Notes: generated by a model not told the origin, from the letters alone. A DNA stretch of 64,000 bases from Reyranella sp. CPCC 100927 (GCF_007859315.1 NZ_VOHA01000002.1:186001-250000); one strand, 5' to 3'; counted from the stretch's first letter, positions 27,232 to 35,557 are shown. Program-made: numbers and translations.

Positions 27232-28314
27232 ATGCTCGACTCGCCGGCCCTCGCCGCCTTGTTCCGTACCCGCGCCGCGCTGCTGGCGCTGCGCGTGCCT
27301 TTGTCGTGGGTGAACGTCGCCACCGGTGCGCCCATCACGATCGACGGCCAGACGCTGGATGCCCGCACCCAATGGCTGCTGACGGTGTTCGAGAAGAGCC
27401 AGCGGCCCGAGATCCACAGCCTGTCGCTGCCCGCCGCGCGCACCCAGTTCGATACCTACATGCAGGCACTCTCGGCCTCGCTGCTGCCGCTGGGCATGGG
27501 CGACCCGCCGATCGGCGAGATCGTCGACCGCTCGATCCCCGGCCCGGCGGGCATGCTGCCGATCCGGATCTATCGTCCGGCCGGTGCGGCCACCGGCCAG
27601 CTGCCGGCGATGCTGTTCCTGCACGGCGGCAGCTGGTCGCTGGGCAGCCTGGATGCCTACGACCTGCCCTGCCGCTTCCTCGCCACCAGCGCCGGCTGCC
27701 TGGTGATGGCGGTCGACTACCGCCTGGCGCCCGAGCACAAGTTCCCGGCCGCGGTCGAGGACAGCCTGGCGGCGTGGCGCTGGCTTGCCGACAACGCCGA
27801 GGCGATCGGCGCCCACGCGGGGCGACTGGTGGTCGCCGGCGACGCCGCCGGCGGCAACCTCGCGGCCGTGGTGGCGCAGCAGACGCGCCACGATGCGGTG
27901 CGGCCGGCGCTGCAGCTGCTGATCTACCCGATCCTCGACCTCGGCATGACCGCGCGCTCCTACGATCTTTTCGGCGAGCGCTTCCTGACGACGCGGCGCA
28001 GCATGGAGTGGAGCCGCGATCTTTATCTCGACGATCCGGCGCAGGTCGACGACCCGCGCGTCTCGCCCCTGCGCGCGACGGATCTGTCGGACCTGCCGCC
28101 GGCGCTGATCTTCACGGCCGGCTTCGACATGGTGCGCGACGACGGCACGGCCTACGCCGAGAAGCTGCGGGCTGCGGGCGTGCGGGTCGTCTACCGCAAC
28201 TTCGACAGCCTGATCCATGGCTTCATCGGCATGCGCGGTGTCCTGCAGGCCGCTGCGCGGGCCCTGGACGACATCGCCGCCGGCGTACGCCACGAACTGA
28301 CGCAGTTGGGCTGA
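27232..28314 (+). CDS. Hormone-sensitive-lipase-type alpha/beta-hydrolase
   Basis: This 360-residue hydrolase has the oxyanion motif FLHGGSWSLGS (about residues 126-136), VDYRLAPEHKFPAA and the nucleophile motif GDAAGGN (about 200). The catalytic acid and His fit GFDMVRDDG and SLIHGFIGM. The elbow has Ala where most family members have Ser (GDSAGG). No other nucleophile is evident, so it may be an inactive or altered member. An N-terminal cap of about 90 residues is present. Confidence 0.8.
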   Translation: MLDSPALAALFRTRAALLALRVPLSWVNVATGAPITIDGQTLDARTQWLLTVFEKSQRPEIHSLSLPAARTQFDTYMQALSASLLPLGMGDPPIGEIVDRSIPGPAGMLPIRIYRPAGAATGQLPAMLFLHGGSWSLGSLDAYDLPCRFLATSAGCLVMAVDYRLAPEHKFPAAVEDSLAAWRWLADNAEAIGAHAGRLVVAGDAAGGNLAAVVAQQTRHDAVRPALQLLIYPILDLGMTARSYDLFGERFLTTRRSMEWSRDLYLDDPAQVDDPRVSPLRATDLSDLPPALIFTAGFDMVRDDGTAYAEKLRAAGVRVVYRNFDSLIHGFIGMRGVLQAAARALDDIAAGVRHELTQLG

Positions 28315-28407
28315 CGTGCGGCAAAGCCTGAGCGTGGCTGTCACATTTTCTTGCCCCGGCGGCGCTATGCAGCCTAAACCTTTCCTATCAAGACCCTGGC
28401 ATCCGGC

Positions 28408-29046
28408 ATGAGCACATCCGACACCCTGGACCGCCCTGAAACGCCTTCCGCCGCCGACTCGCGGCGCGAACGCAAAAAACAGGAGAACCGCACCCAGCTG
28501 CTGGCGGCGGCGCGGGCCGTGTTCGCCGAGATGGGCTTCGGCGCCGCCAGCGTGCGCGACATCGTGCGCCGCACCGACCTGGCGACCGGCACGTTCTACA
28601 ACTACTTCGAAGACAAGGACGCGATCTTCGCCGCCGTGGTCGGCGAGTTGACCGACGAGCTGGTGCGCCGCCACAGCGCCGGCCGCGCCAAGGCCAGCAC
28701 CGCCGAAGCGTTCCTGCGCGAGCACTTCACGGTCTATTTCCGTTTCATCGTCGACGATCCCGAGCTGCTGGCGCTGGCCCGCAAGAACGTCACCGCGATC
28801 CGCACCCTGCTCGACAAGCCCGACGTGCGCACCCTGGCGCGCTGCCTGTACGACCATCTGAAGGACGCCATGGCCCGCGGCACGCTGCCGACGATGGACG
28901 CGGCGCTGTTTGCAGCAGCCCTGTCAGGAATCGCCTTCGAGGTGTCGGTACTGATGATCGCCCGCGACCCGGTCGACGCCGAGGGTGCCGCCGACTTCGC
29001 CACCCGCCTGATGCTGGGCGGCCTGCAGGGCATGGGGCCGAAGTAG
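28408..29046 (+). CDS. TetR-family transcriptional regulator
   Basis: This 212-residue protein has a charged N-terminus (RRERKKQENR) and a TetR helix-turn-helix with AARAVFAEMGFGAASVRDIVRRTDLATGTFYNYFEDKDAIF in the normal place. A helical ligand domain follows. The gene is convergent with the FAH gene at 29094. The upstream neighbours are hydrolase and VOC genes, which it may regulate. Ligand unknown. Confidence 0.9.
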   Translation: MSTSDTLDRPETPSAADSRRERKKQENRTQLLAAARAVFAEMGFGAASVRDIVRRTDLATGTFYNYFEDKDAIFAAVVGELTDELVRRHSAGRAKASTAEAFLREHFTVYFRFIVDDPELLALARKNVTAIRTLLDKPDVRTLARCLYDHLKDAMARGTLPTMDAALFAAALSGIAFEVSVLMIARDPVDAEGAADFATRLMLGGLQGMGPK

Positions 29047-29049
29047 CCG

Positions 29050-29077
29050 CTCTCCGCCCGCGTCAACGGACGGAGAG
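29050..29077. terminator. Hairpin between convergent TetR and FAH genes
   Basis: CTCTCCG at 29050-29056 pairs with CGGAGAG at 29071-29077, just after the TetR stop and before the FAH stop. It can serve both transcripts; no long T-run follows. Confidence 0.45.
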
Positions 29078-29093
29078 GTTCATCGTTTCTAGA

Positions 29094-29963
29094 CTAAGCG
29101 CCCTGCGTGATGACGTTGCGCAGCACGCCGATCCCTTCGATCTCGATCTCGCAGACGTCGCCTGGCTTGAGCCAGGGCTGCGGGCTGCGCGCCATCGCCA
29201 CGCCCGAGGGCGTGCCGGTGATGATGACGTCACCCGGCTCGAGCGTCATGGCCTTGCTGAGCTCGCTCACCAGGGTCGGCACGTCGAAGATCAGGTCGCC
29301 GGTGTCGCTGTCCTGCATCGTCTCGCCATTGACCCGGGTCATGATGCGCAGCGGAGCAGCGCCCTTGGGCAGCTCGTCCGGGGTGACGATGTCGGGGCCG
29401 AAGCCGCCGGTGCCGTCGAAGTTCTTGCCCAGGGTGAACTGACCACCCGACTTGCGCTGCCAGTCGCGCACCGAGCCGTCGTTGAAGCAGGCGTAGCCGC
29501 CGATGACGCCCAGTGCCTTCTCCTTGGCGACGTTGCGCGCCTTGCGGCCGATGATCACGGCCAGTTCGGCTTCCCAGTCGAGCTGCTCGGAGTGGCTGGG
29601 CCGCGGCATCTTGCCGTTGTGCGGCGTCAGCGTGTTGTTGAAGCGGCAGAACACCACCGGGTAGTCCGGGATCGGGTTCTTGGTCTCCTCGGCGTGCTTG
29701 CGATAGTTCAGGCCGATGCAGAGGATCTTGCCGGGATTGGGGATCGGTGGCAGGTACTTGGCCGACTTCTCCGACACCAGCGCGGCCGGCTTGGGCTTGG
29801 CGCAGGCCTTGGCGACAGCGTCCTGCAGCTTCTTGCCGCCGGCCAGGATTTCGACCACGGACTTGGGGCCGCGCGGCATCTGCTTGCTGAGATCGATCAC
29901 CTTGCCGTCGACCTTGACGCCCACGACGGCCTTGCCATCACGCTGGATGGTACACAGACGCAT
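29094..29963 (-). CDS. Fumarylacetoacetate-hydrolase-family protein
   Basis: GGGGAGAAG precedes the ATG at 29963, so the longer frame reaching 30104 is not used; the product has 289 residues. It has an N-terminal FAH cap (MRLCTIQRDGKAVVGVKVDG) and the catalytic domain with ILCIGLNYRKHAEET, DWEAELAVIIGRKARN, CFNDGSVRDWQ and GDVIITGTPSGVAMA. It should act on a 2,4-diketo or enol acid. It is downstream of glcF on the same strand, separated by a palindromic repeat. It is a paralogue of the protein at 19706. Confidence 0.88.
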   Translation of the reverse strand: MRLCTIQRDGKAVVGVKVDGKVIDLSKQMPRGPKSVVEILAGGKKLQDAVAKACAKPKPAALVSEKSAKYLPPIPNPGKILCIGLNYRKHAEETKNPIPDYPVVFCRFNNTLTPHNGKMPRPSHSEQLDWEAELAVIIGRKARNVAKEKALGVIGGYACFNDGSVRDWQRKSGGQFTLGKNFDGTGGFGPDIVTPDELPKGAAPLRIMTRVNGETMQDSDTGDLIFDVPTLVSELSKAMTLEPGDVIITGTPSGVAMARSPQPWLKPGDVCEIEIEGIGVLRNVITQGA

Positions 29964-30067
29964 GCTCTTCTCCCCTGAGGTTCCGGTGCGCGAACGCGCG
30001 GGCCGCACCATCGCGCGCGGCCGATAGGCGGTCAAGCGCGCGACTGAAAAACGAAGACGATGCCACG

Positions 30068-30200
30068 TCCTTCCTCCCCCAACGCAGTTGGGGGAGGTGC
30101 CCAAAGGGCGGAGGGGGAGCCGACGTGGTCTCAGTTACAGAGATCTCGTCGGGTCCCCTCCGCCCCTTCGGGGCACCTCCCCACTGCGTGGGGAGGAAGA
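30068..30200. repeat. REPIN-like composite palindrome
   Basis: Two roughly 55-base arms (30068-30123 and 30145-30200) are imperfect inverted copies about a short centre. Each arm also forms its own small hairpin (CCTCCCCCAACGCAGTTGGG and a matching CTCCCCACTGCGTGGGGAGG). The layout of paired inverted REP units is that of REPIN-type elements. The right arm overlaps the 3' end of glcF and supplies its last about 20 codons. Confidence 0.7.
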
Positions 30201-31550
30201 TAATGCGAAGCCCTTGCCCTCCAGCGCCGCCGGTAATGGCCCGCCGGTGACCCAGTCCAGCAGCTCGACGGTGTGGGCGATGGGGATCGCGGTGCCACCG
30301 CCGATCTGGCCGATGCAGCCGAAATTGCCGGCGGCGATCAGGTCGGGCGCGGTGCGAGCGATGTTGGCGACCTTGCGTTGGCGCAGCGTCAGGGAAAGAT
30401 CGGGCTGCAGGACCTGATAGGTGCCGGCCCAGCCGCAGCACAGGTGGCCCTCCGGCACGTCCTTCACCACGAAGCCGGCCGCCCGCAGCAACGCCTTGGG
30501 CGGCTCGGTGAGCTTCTGACCGTGCTGCATCGAACAGGCGGCATGATAGGCCACCACCAGCGGCGTGCCGTCGGCGCGCACCGGCTGCCCGACCGGCCGC
30601 AGCCCGGCCGGCGCCAGCACCTCGCTGACATCCTTGGCCAGTGTCGCCACCGTGGCCGCGGACTGGCGCCACTGCGGGTCCTCGGCCAGCAGGTGGCCGT
30701 AGTCCTTCAAGGTCGTGCCGCAGCCCGACGCGTTGGCAACCACGGCATCGAGCGGCCCCTCGAGGTCGTCGACCCAGGCGGCGATGTTTTCCCGCGCCAG
30801 GTCACGGGCCTGCTCGCGCGCGCCGACATGCAGGACCGACGACCCGCAGCACCCCGCGCCGGCAGCGATCACCACCTCGATCCCGTGCCGGGTCAACAAC
30901 CGCACCGTGGCTTCGTTGACCTGGGGCGCCAGCACCTGCTGGCCGCAGCCGTTCATCAGCGCCACGCGCTTGTGGCGCGTGCCCTCGGCCGCGAAGGTCT
31001 GCGGCCGGTCCACCGGCGATGGCGGCGGCAGCGGCACCGGCACCGCGTCCAGCATGGCGCGCAGCCGGCGGCCCACCGTGGCGCCGCCGACATCGCGGCT
31101 GGTATCGGGCAGCAGCCGCGCCAGCGGCTTGGCCAGTTGGCCCAGCACCAGCGACCAGCGGAACAGGCGCGGGCTGGGCATCAGCACGCCCAGCAACCGG
31201 CGCAGCAGGCGATCGCCCAGGGGCCGGCGATAGGTGTCCTCGATATGCGTGCGCGCGTGATCGACCAGGTGCATGTAGTTCACGCCCGACGGGCACGTGG
31301 TCATGCAGGCCAGGCACGACAGGCAGCGGTCGACATGGCGCGCGTCCTCGGCGGTGGCGGCGCGGCCCTCCTCCAGCATGCGCTTGATGATGTAGATGCG
31401 CCCGCGCGGGCTGTCGCGCTCGTCGCCCAGGGTCACGTAGGTCGGGCAGGTCGCGGTGCAGAAGCCGCAATGCACGCACTTGCGCAGGATCGTGTTGGCC
31501 GTCGCGATATCGGGTTCGGCGAGCTGGGCCGGGGTGAAGGCGGTTTGCAT
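30135..31550 (-). CDS. glcF: Glycolate oxidase iron-sulfur subunit GlcF
   Basis: Two 4Fe-4S motifs lie in the N-terminal part (CVHCGFCTATCPTY about residue 26; CLSCLACMTTCPSGV about 77), followed by two CCG domains (GCCGSSVLHVG; HLCCGWAGTYQ). This is the electron-transfer subunit of the membrane-associated glycolate dehydrogenase, working with GlcD and GlcE. The natural end would fall near ALEGKG. The last about 22 residues (SSSPRSGEVPRRGGGDP..) are the translation of a palindromic repeat. Confidence 0.93.
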   Translation of the reverse strand: MQTAFTPAQLAEPDIATANTILRKCVHCGFCTATCPTYVTLGDERDSPRGRIYIIKRMLEEGRAATAEDARHVDRCLSCLACMTTCPSGVNYMHLVDHARTHIEDTYRRPLGDRLLRRLLGVLMPSPRLFRWSLVLGQLAKPLARLLPDTSRDVGGATVGRRLRAMLDAVPVPLPPPSPVDRPQTFAAEGTRHKRVALMNGCGQQVLAPQVNEATVRLLTRHGIEVVIAAGAGCCGSSVLHVGAREQARDLARENIAAWVDDLEGPLDAVVANASGCGTTLKDYGHLLAEDPQWRQSAATVATLAKDVSEVLAPAGLRPVGQPVRADGTPLVVAYHAACSMQHGQKLTEPPKALLRAAGFVVKDVPEGHLCCGWAGTYQVLQPDLSLTLRQRKVANIARTAPDLIAAGNFGCIGQIGGGTAIPIAHTVELLDWVTGGPLPAALEGKGFALSSSPRSGEVPRRGGGDPTRSL

Positions 31551-31582
31551 GTTGATCTATGCCAATAGCGAGCGAAGCGAGC

Positions 31583-31668
31583 CCTGGGAGCGCGGGCGTC
31601 CCGCCCGCATCAAGGCGAACGCTTTGCTCTTGCCTGACTTGAGCGGGCGGGACGCCCGCGCTCCCAGG
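31583..31668. repeat. Long inverted repeat in the glcE-glcF gap
   Basis: Arms 31583-31608 and 31643-31668 are 26-base perfect inverted copies, rich in GCGGGCG, separated by 34 bases. They would form a very stable RNA hairpin between glcE and glcF. The sequence differs from the other palindrome families in the window. Confidence 0.75.
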
Positions 31669-31675
31669 ATGAAGA

Positions 31676-33022
31676 TCACGCCAGCCTCCCGCGGCTGAAG
31701 ATGCCGGTGGGATCGAAGCTCTCCTTCACGCGGTGGCTGAGCGCCACCAGCGCCGGCGAGCGCGGCTGGAACACCGGCACACGCGCCCGCACCGCCTCGG
31801 GTGCCCGCACCAGGGTGGCATGCCCGCCGGCCAGCGCCGCGCGCACCACGACATGGGCGCCATCGTCGCTGCCGGCCGCGTCGAGCGACAGCCAGACCAG
31901 GCCGCCCGACCAGTCGTACAACGCCTGCGCATCGGGCCGTCGCTCACGAATGGCGGCGACGACCCGGGCGCCGTCGGTCGGCGGACAGGAGATCTTCCAC
32001 AGCAGGGTTGCCTCTGACGATCGTGCGTCGGAGCCCCCCTCCCGTCGGCGCTGCGCGCCGCCGACCTCCCCCACAAGGGGGGAGGTGGATGACTCATGCC
32101 CCCTCCCCCCTTGTGGGGGAGGGTTGGGGTGGGGGGTTCCGGTGGGAGGCATGAGACCCACGTTGCGCACCTCGTCCCAGAAGGCGCGCGAGCGCATGGT
32201 GTGCAGCTCTTCCAGCGCCGGCGCCGACGCCGCGAATTGCGCGCGCAGCGCCTGCAGGCGGGCGGCGACCGAGGGTGCCACGCCCTCGACGCGGATCGCG
32301 GTCACGCTGCCGCCCTGCTGCGCCACCAGGTCGACGCCGCTGCGCGCGGCGAGCGACGCCGGCAGGTGCGCCGCCCCGCTCACCTCGTGCGGGCTGCCCA
32401 TGGCATCGCACAGCGCGGCGACGGCGGCCTGATCGTCGAGCCCGACCAACAGCAGGGTGTGCACCTTCTCCGGCGCCGGCACGACCTTCACCGTGATCTC
32501 ATCGAGTGCCGCCAGCGTACCCAGCGAGCCCGCCATCAGCTTGGAGAGGTCGTAGCCGGTGACGTTCTTCACCATCTTGCCGCCGGCCTTGAAGGGCTCG
32601 GCGCGGCCGTTGACGCCCTGGAAGCCCAGGAAGTGATCGCGCGCGGCGCCGGCGGCGATGCGGCGCGGGCCGGCGAGATTGCACATCAGCACGCCCGCCA
32701 GGCTGCCCTCGCCCGGCGCGCCGCCCAGGATGGCGCCGAGGTCGGGCGGCTCGAAGGCCAGCATTTGGCGGCGCTGCGCCAGCAGCGCCTCGACCTCGCG
32801 CAGCGCCGTGCCGGCCCGCACGGTGATCACCAGCTCCTCGGGCTGGTAGTCGACCACGCCCTCGATGCCGGCCAGCGACAGGGTGTGCGCGGCGGTATGC
32901 GGCGGACCATAGGCGCGCTTGCTGCCGCGCCCTTCGATGTCGAGCGCCACGGCATCGTTCAGCGCCCATGCCACGGTGCGCTGCAGCTCGCCGGCGTCGC
33001 GCGGTTTCAGAAGGACAGTCAT
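31676..33022 (-). CDS. glcE: Glycolate oxidase FAD-binding subunit GlcE with in-frame repeat insert
   Basis: The PCMH-type FAD domain is complete: VTVRAGTALREVEALLAQ, FEPPD, the motif GSLAGVLMCNLAGPRR and MVKNVTGYDLSKLMAGSLGTLA. GlcE supports flavin and electron transfer for GlcD. At 448 residues it is longer than usual because about 45 extra residues (PHPNPPPQGGRGHES..SPLVGEVGGAQRRREGG, about 295-340) interrupt the C-terminal part between NVGL and LLWKISCPP. The insert is two palindromic repeats translated in frame (32033-32137). Flanking family sequence resumes without frameshift, so the protein is probably functional. Confidence 0.9.
   Translation of the reverse strand: MTVLLKPRDAGELQRTVAWALNDAVALDIEGRGSKRAYGPPHTAAHTLSLAGIEGVVDYQPEELVITVRAGTALREVEALLAQRRQMLAFEPPDLGAILGGAPGEGSLAGVLMCNLAGPRRIAAGAARDHFLGFQGVNGRAEPFKAGGKMVKNVTGYDLSKLMAGSLGTLAALDEITVKVVPAPEKVHTLLLVGLDDQAAVAALCDAMGSPHEVSGAAHLPASLAARSGVDLVAQQGGSVTAIRVEGVAPSVAARLQALRAQFAASAPALEELHTMRSRAFWDEVRNVGLMPPTGTPHPNPPPQGGRGHESSTSPLVGEVGGAQRRREGGSDARSSEATLLWKISCPPTDGARVVAAIRERRPDAQALYDWSGGLVWLSLDAAGSDDGAHVVVRAALAGGHATLVRAPEAVRARVPVFQPRSPALVALSHRVKESFDPTGIFSRGRLA
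32033..32137. repeat. Two palindromic repeats inside glcE
   Basis: Unit 32033-32087 and unit 32097-32137 are back to back. The second is base-for-base identical over 41 bases to the repeat at 33576-33616 (core CCCCCCTTGTGGGGGAGGG). Together they keep the glcE frame open and add about 45 codons. Confidence 0.85.
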
Positions 33023-33246
33023 ATGGAGAAGATTTTACCGTGAATGGACTGGAACATCGTTGACCGGCGCCGGCTGATCATCGACGGTGCGCGCCGAGGG
33101 AAATCGGACGCGCCTGCGAGCTTGCCGTTGTTGGGGACGACGGCGCGGGCGTGCGGGGCGGTGGTTCCCATCGTCGCCCCGGGCCGCTGCTGAACGGGCA
33201 GCCGTGCCGCCACGACGTGGGGCAATGACGAAATGGGGAGTCCCCG

Positions 33247-33543
33247 ATGCGCAAAGTCCTGATCGCCGCCCTTCTGGCGGCGACCACCGCCGTGCCGTTC
33301 ACCGCCAGCGTGCGGGCGGAAGTCATCAACATGGCGGCCATCACCTGCAAGGAGCTGCTGGAGGGCAAGGAAGACGATATCGGCACCATCCTGATGTGGC
33401 TGCACGGCTACTACGCCGGCCGCAGCAACACCACGACCTTGGACACCGACGGCCTGACCAAGGACAGCGAGAAGATCGGCAAATACTGCGCCGAGAACCC
33501 GACCATCACCGTGATGCAGGCAATCGAGCGGATCTTCCGGTAG
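33247..33543 (+). CDS. HdeA/HdeB-family small periplasmic protein
   Basis: This 98-residue protein has a signal peptide (IAALLAATTAVPFTASVRA) and a mature part with two Cys (ITCKELL and KYCAEN) that can form the single HdeA disulfide. ILMWLHGYYAGR is typical of the family. HdeA proteins are acid-activated periplasmic chaperones; in this group acid protection is not proven. It is divergent from glcE and faces the repeat-bracketed DUF559 gene. Confidence 0.82.
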   Translation: MRKVLIAALLAATTAVPFTASVRAEVINMAAITCKELLEGKEDDIGTILMWLHGYYAGRSNTTTLDTDGLTKDSEKIGKYCAENPTITVMQAIERIFR

Positions 33544-33572
33544 GGATTCGATCGTTATCATTCCACGCCGCC

Positions 33573-33968
33573 TCATGCCCCCTCCCCCCTTGTGGGGGAG
33601 GGTTGGGGTGGGGGGTCTGCCGGCAGGGCCTTGGCGATCTCCTCAAGAACGAAATCGGTGCGCTGGAAGACATCAGCGTTCCAGAACCGCATCACGCTGA
33701 AGCCCTGCGAGATAAGCCACGCGGTCCGACGTTCGTCATAGTCGTGGCGATCCTCGGCGTGCTGCCCGCCGTCGAGTTCGACAACGAGCTTCGCACCCAG
33801 GCAGACGAAATCGACAATGTAGCGCCCGATGGGCGCCTGTCGTCGAAACCGCCAGCCGTTGAGGGTGCGCCGCCTGAGCGCGTACCAGAGATGCCGCTCG
33901 GCATCCGTCATGTCTCGACGGAGGCGTTTGGCGCGCGTGATGGAAATCGAAGGCGTGGACGTGGGCAT
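33573..33968 (-). CDS. DUF559 endonuclease-like (Vsr/PD-(D/E)XK fold) protein
   Basis: This 131-residue protein contains TRAKRLRRDMTDAERHLWYALR, RRQAPIGRYIVDFVC and LVVELDGGQH, then RTAWLISQGFSVMRFWNADV. These are DUF559 hallmarks; the D...ELDGGQH part is the PD-(D/E)XK-like core. The last residues (PPPQPSPTRGEG) come from the palindromic repeat that also forms the left end of the flanking element. An ATG at 34001 would add 11 residues. The gene is bracketed by inverted copies of the repeat, which makes a mobility role attractive but unproven. Confidence 0.85.
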   Translation of the reverse strand: MPTSTPSISITRAKRLRRDMTDAERHLWYALRRRTLNGWRFRRQAPIGRYIVDFVCLGAKLVVELDGGQHAEDRHDYDERRTAWLISQGFSVMRFWNADVFQRTDFVLEEIAKALPADPPPQPSPTRGEGA

Positions 33969-34051
33969 AGGCGACCTACCGCTTTGCGCAACCAGCAGCA
34001 TCGTCTGTGGAGGCCCCCCTCCCCAACCCTCCCCCACAAGGGGGGAGGGGG
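33576..34051. mobile_element. Candidate mobile unit: DUF559 gene between inverted palindromic repeats
   Basis: The left repeat 33576-33616 and the right repeat 34013-34051 are inverted near-copies (about 39-41 bases, core CCCTCCCCCACAAGGGGGGA on the right). They enclose only the DUF559 gene. The unit lies between the divergent hdeA-like gene and the end of glcD and separates glcD from glcE. No target-site duplication could be recognised. The same repeat, without the gene, is inserted in glcE. Confidence 0.5.
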
Positions 34052-34069
34052 AAGACCGGAAAGCACCCA

Positions 34070-35557
34070 TCAGAATCTCGGGATGTCGGGGAATGGGACC
34101 TTGCCGTGGTGGACGACCAAGCGGCCCAGTTCGGCGCAGCGGCGCAGTTGCGGGAAGACCTTGCCCGGGTTCAGCAGGTGGTCGGGGTCGAAGGCGCATT
34201 TCAGCCGCATCTGCTGGTCGAGGTCGACCTCGCTGAACTGCACGCCCATCAGGTCGCGCTTCTCGATGCCGACGCCGTGCTCGCCGGTCAGCACGCCGCC
34301 GACCTCGACGCACAGCCGCAGGATGTCGGCGCCGAAGGCCTCGGCGCGCTGCAGCTCGTCGGCGTCGTTGGCGTCGAACAGGATCAGCGGGTGCAGGTTG
34401 CCGTCGCCGGCGTGGAAGACGTTGACGACGCGCAGGCGATGCTGCTTGGAGAGCTCGCGCATGCGCGACAGCACCTCGGTCAGCCGATGGCGCGGCACCG
34501 AGCCGTCGAGGCACATGTAGTCGGGCGTGATCTGCCCCACCGCCGGGAAGGCGGCCTTGCGGCCGGCCCAGAACAGCAGGCGCTCCTGCTCGTCGTTGCT
34601 GACCCGCACCGTGGAGGCGCCCTTGTCGCGCGCGATGGCGGCGACGCGCTCGATCAGGTGGTCGACCTCGACCGGCGGCCCGTCGAGCTCGACGATCAGC
34701 AACGCCTCGACGTCCATCGGATAGCCGGCGCCGACATAGGCCTCGGCGCAGTGCACGGCGTCCTTGTCCATCATCTCCATGCCGCCGGGAATGATGCCGG
34801 CGCCGATCACGGCGGCGACGCAATCGGCGGCGCCCGCCTCGCTGGGGAAGCCCAGCAGCACGGCACGCGCCGTGGTGGGCTTGCGCAGCAGGCGCACCGT
34901 GACCTCGGTGACGACGCCCAGCAGGCCCTCGCTGCCGGTCATGACGCCCATCAGGTCGTAGCCTTCCGAATCGAGGTGCTTGCCGCCCAGCCGCACCACC
35001 TCGCCGTTCATCAGCACCACCTCCAGGCCCAGCAGGTTGTTGGTGGTGAGGCCGTACTTCAGGCAATGCACGCCGCCGGAGTTCTCCGCCACGTTGCCGC
35101 CGATCGAGCAGGCGATCTGCGAGCTGGGATCGGGCGCGTAGTAGAAGCCCTCGTGCTGCACGGCGGTGGTGATGCCGAGGTTGGTGACGCCCGGCTGCAC
35201 GCGCGCGCAGCGGTTGGGGAAGTCGACTTCCAGGATGCGATTGAACTTGGCCATGCCCAGCAGGATGGCGTCGCCCACCGGCATCGAGCCGCCCGACAGC
35301 GACGTGCCGGCGCCGCGCGGCACGACCTTCACGCCGTGGTCCTGGCAGTAGCGCAGGATCTGCGACACCTGCGCCACCGTTTCGGGCAGCACCACGACCA
35401 GCGGCATCTGGCGATAGGCCGACAGCGCATCGCATTCGAAGGGCCGCATGCCGATCTCGTCGGCGATCACGCCCTCGCCCGGCACGATGGTGCGCAACGC
35501 AGCCACGATCTCGGCGCGGCGCGCCAGGATGGCCGGATCCAGCGGCGGCATCTGCAT
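34070..35557 (-). CDS. glcD: Glycolate oxidase FAD-linked catalytic subunit GlcD
   Basis: GGAGAGGAAG just upstream supports the ATG at 35557 (495 residues). The FAD PCMH domain has VVPRGAGTSLSGGSMP, SIGGNVAENSGGVHCLKYG and MTGSEGLLGVVTEVTVRLL. The C-terminal FAD-oxidase domain ends with TGEHGVGIEKRD and NPGKVFP. GlcD oxidises glycolate (or D-lactate) to the oxo acid, passing electrons through GlcE and GlcF to quinone. It is first in the glc set, but the DUF559 unit and a plus-strand gene interrupt the order before glcE. Confidence 0.92.
   Translation of the reverse strand: MQMPPLDPAILARRAEIVAALRTIVPGEGVIADEIGMRPFECDALSAYRQMPLVVVLPETVAQVSQILRYCQDHGVKVVPRGAGTSLSGGSMPVGDAILLGMAKFNRILEVDFPNRCARVQPGVTNLGITTAVQHEGFYYAPDPSSQIACSIGGNVAENSGGVHCLKYGLTTNNLLGLEVVLMNGEVVRLGGKHLDSEGYDLMGVMTGSEGLLGVVTEVTVRLLRKPTTARAVLLGFPSEAGAADCVAAVIGAGIIPGGMEMMDKDAVHCAEAYVGAGYPMDVEALLIVELDGPPVEVDHLIERVAAIARDKGASTVRVSNDEQERLLFWAGRKAAFPAVGQITPDYMCLDGSVPRHRLTEVLSRMRELSKQHRLRVVNVFHAGDGNLHPLILFDANDADELQRAEAFGADILRLCVEVGGVLTGEHGVGIEKRDLMGVQFSEVDLDQQMRLKCAFDPDHLLNPGKVFPQLRRCAELGRLVVHHGKVPFPDIPRF

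Noticed and set aside
26737-28857. Minus-strand open frame of about 700 codons
   Set aside because: It is antisense to the VOC, hydrolase and TetR genes, with biased composition and no motif.
30068-34051. CRISPR-like array from repeated G/C-rich units
   Set aside because: Spacing is irregular, units are self-complementary and differ in orientation, and no cas gene is present; they are REP/REPIN-type palindromes.
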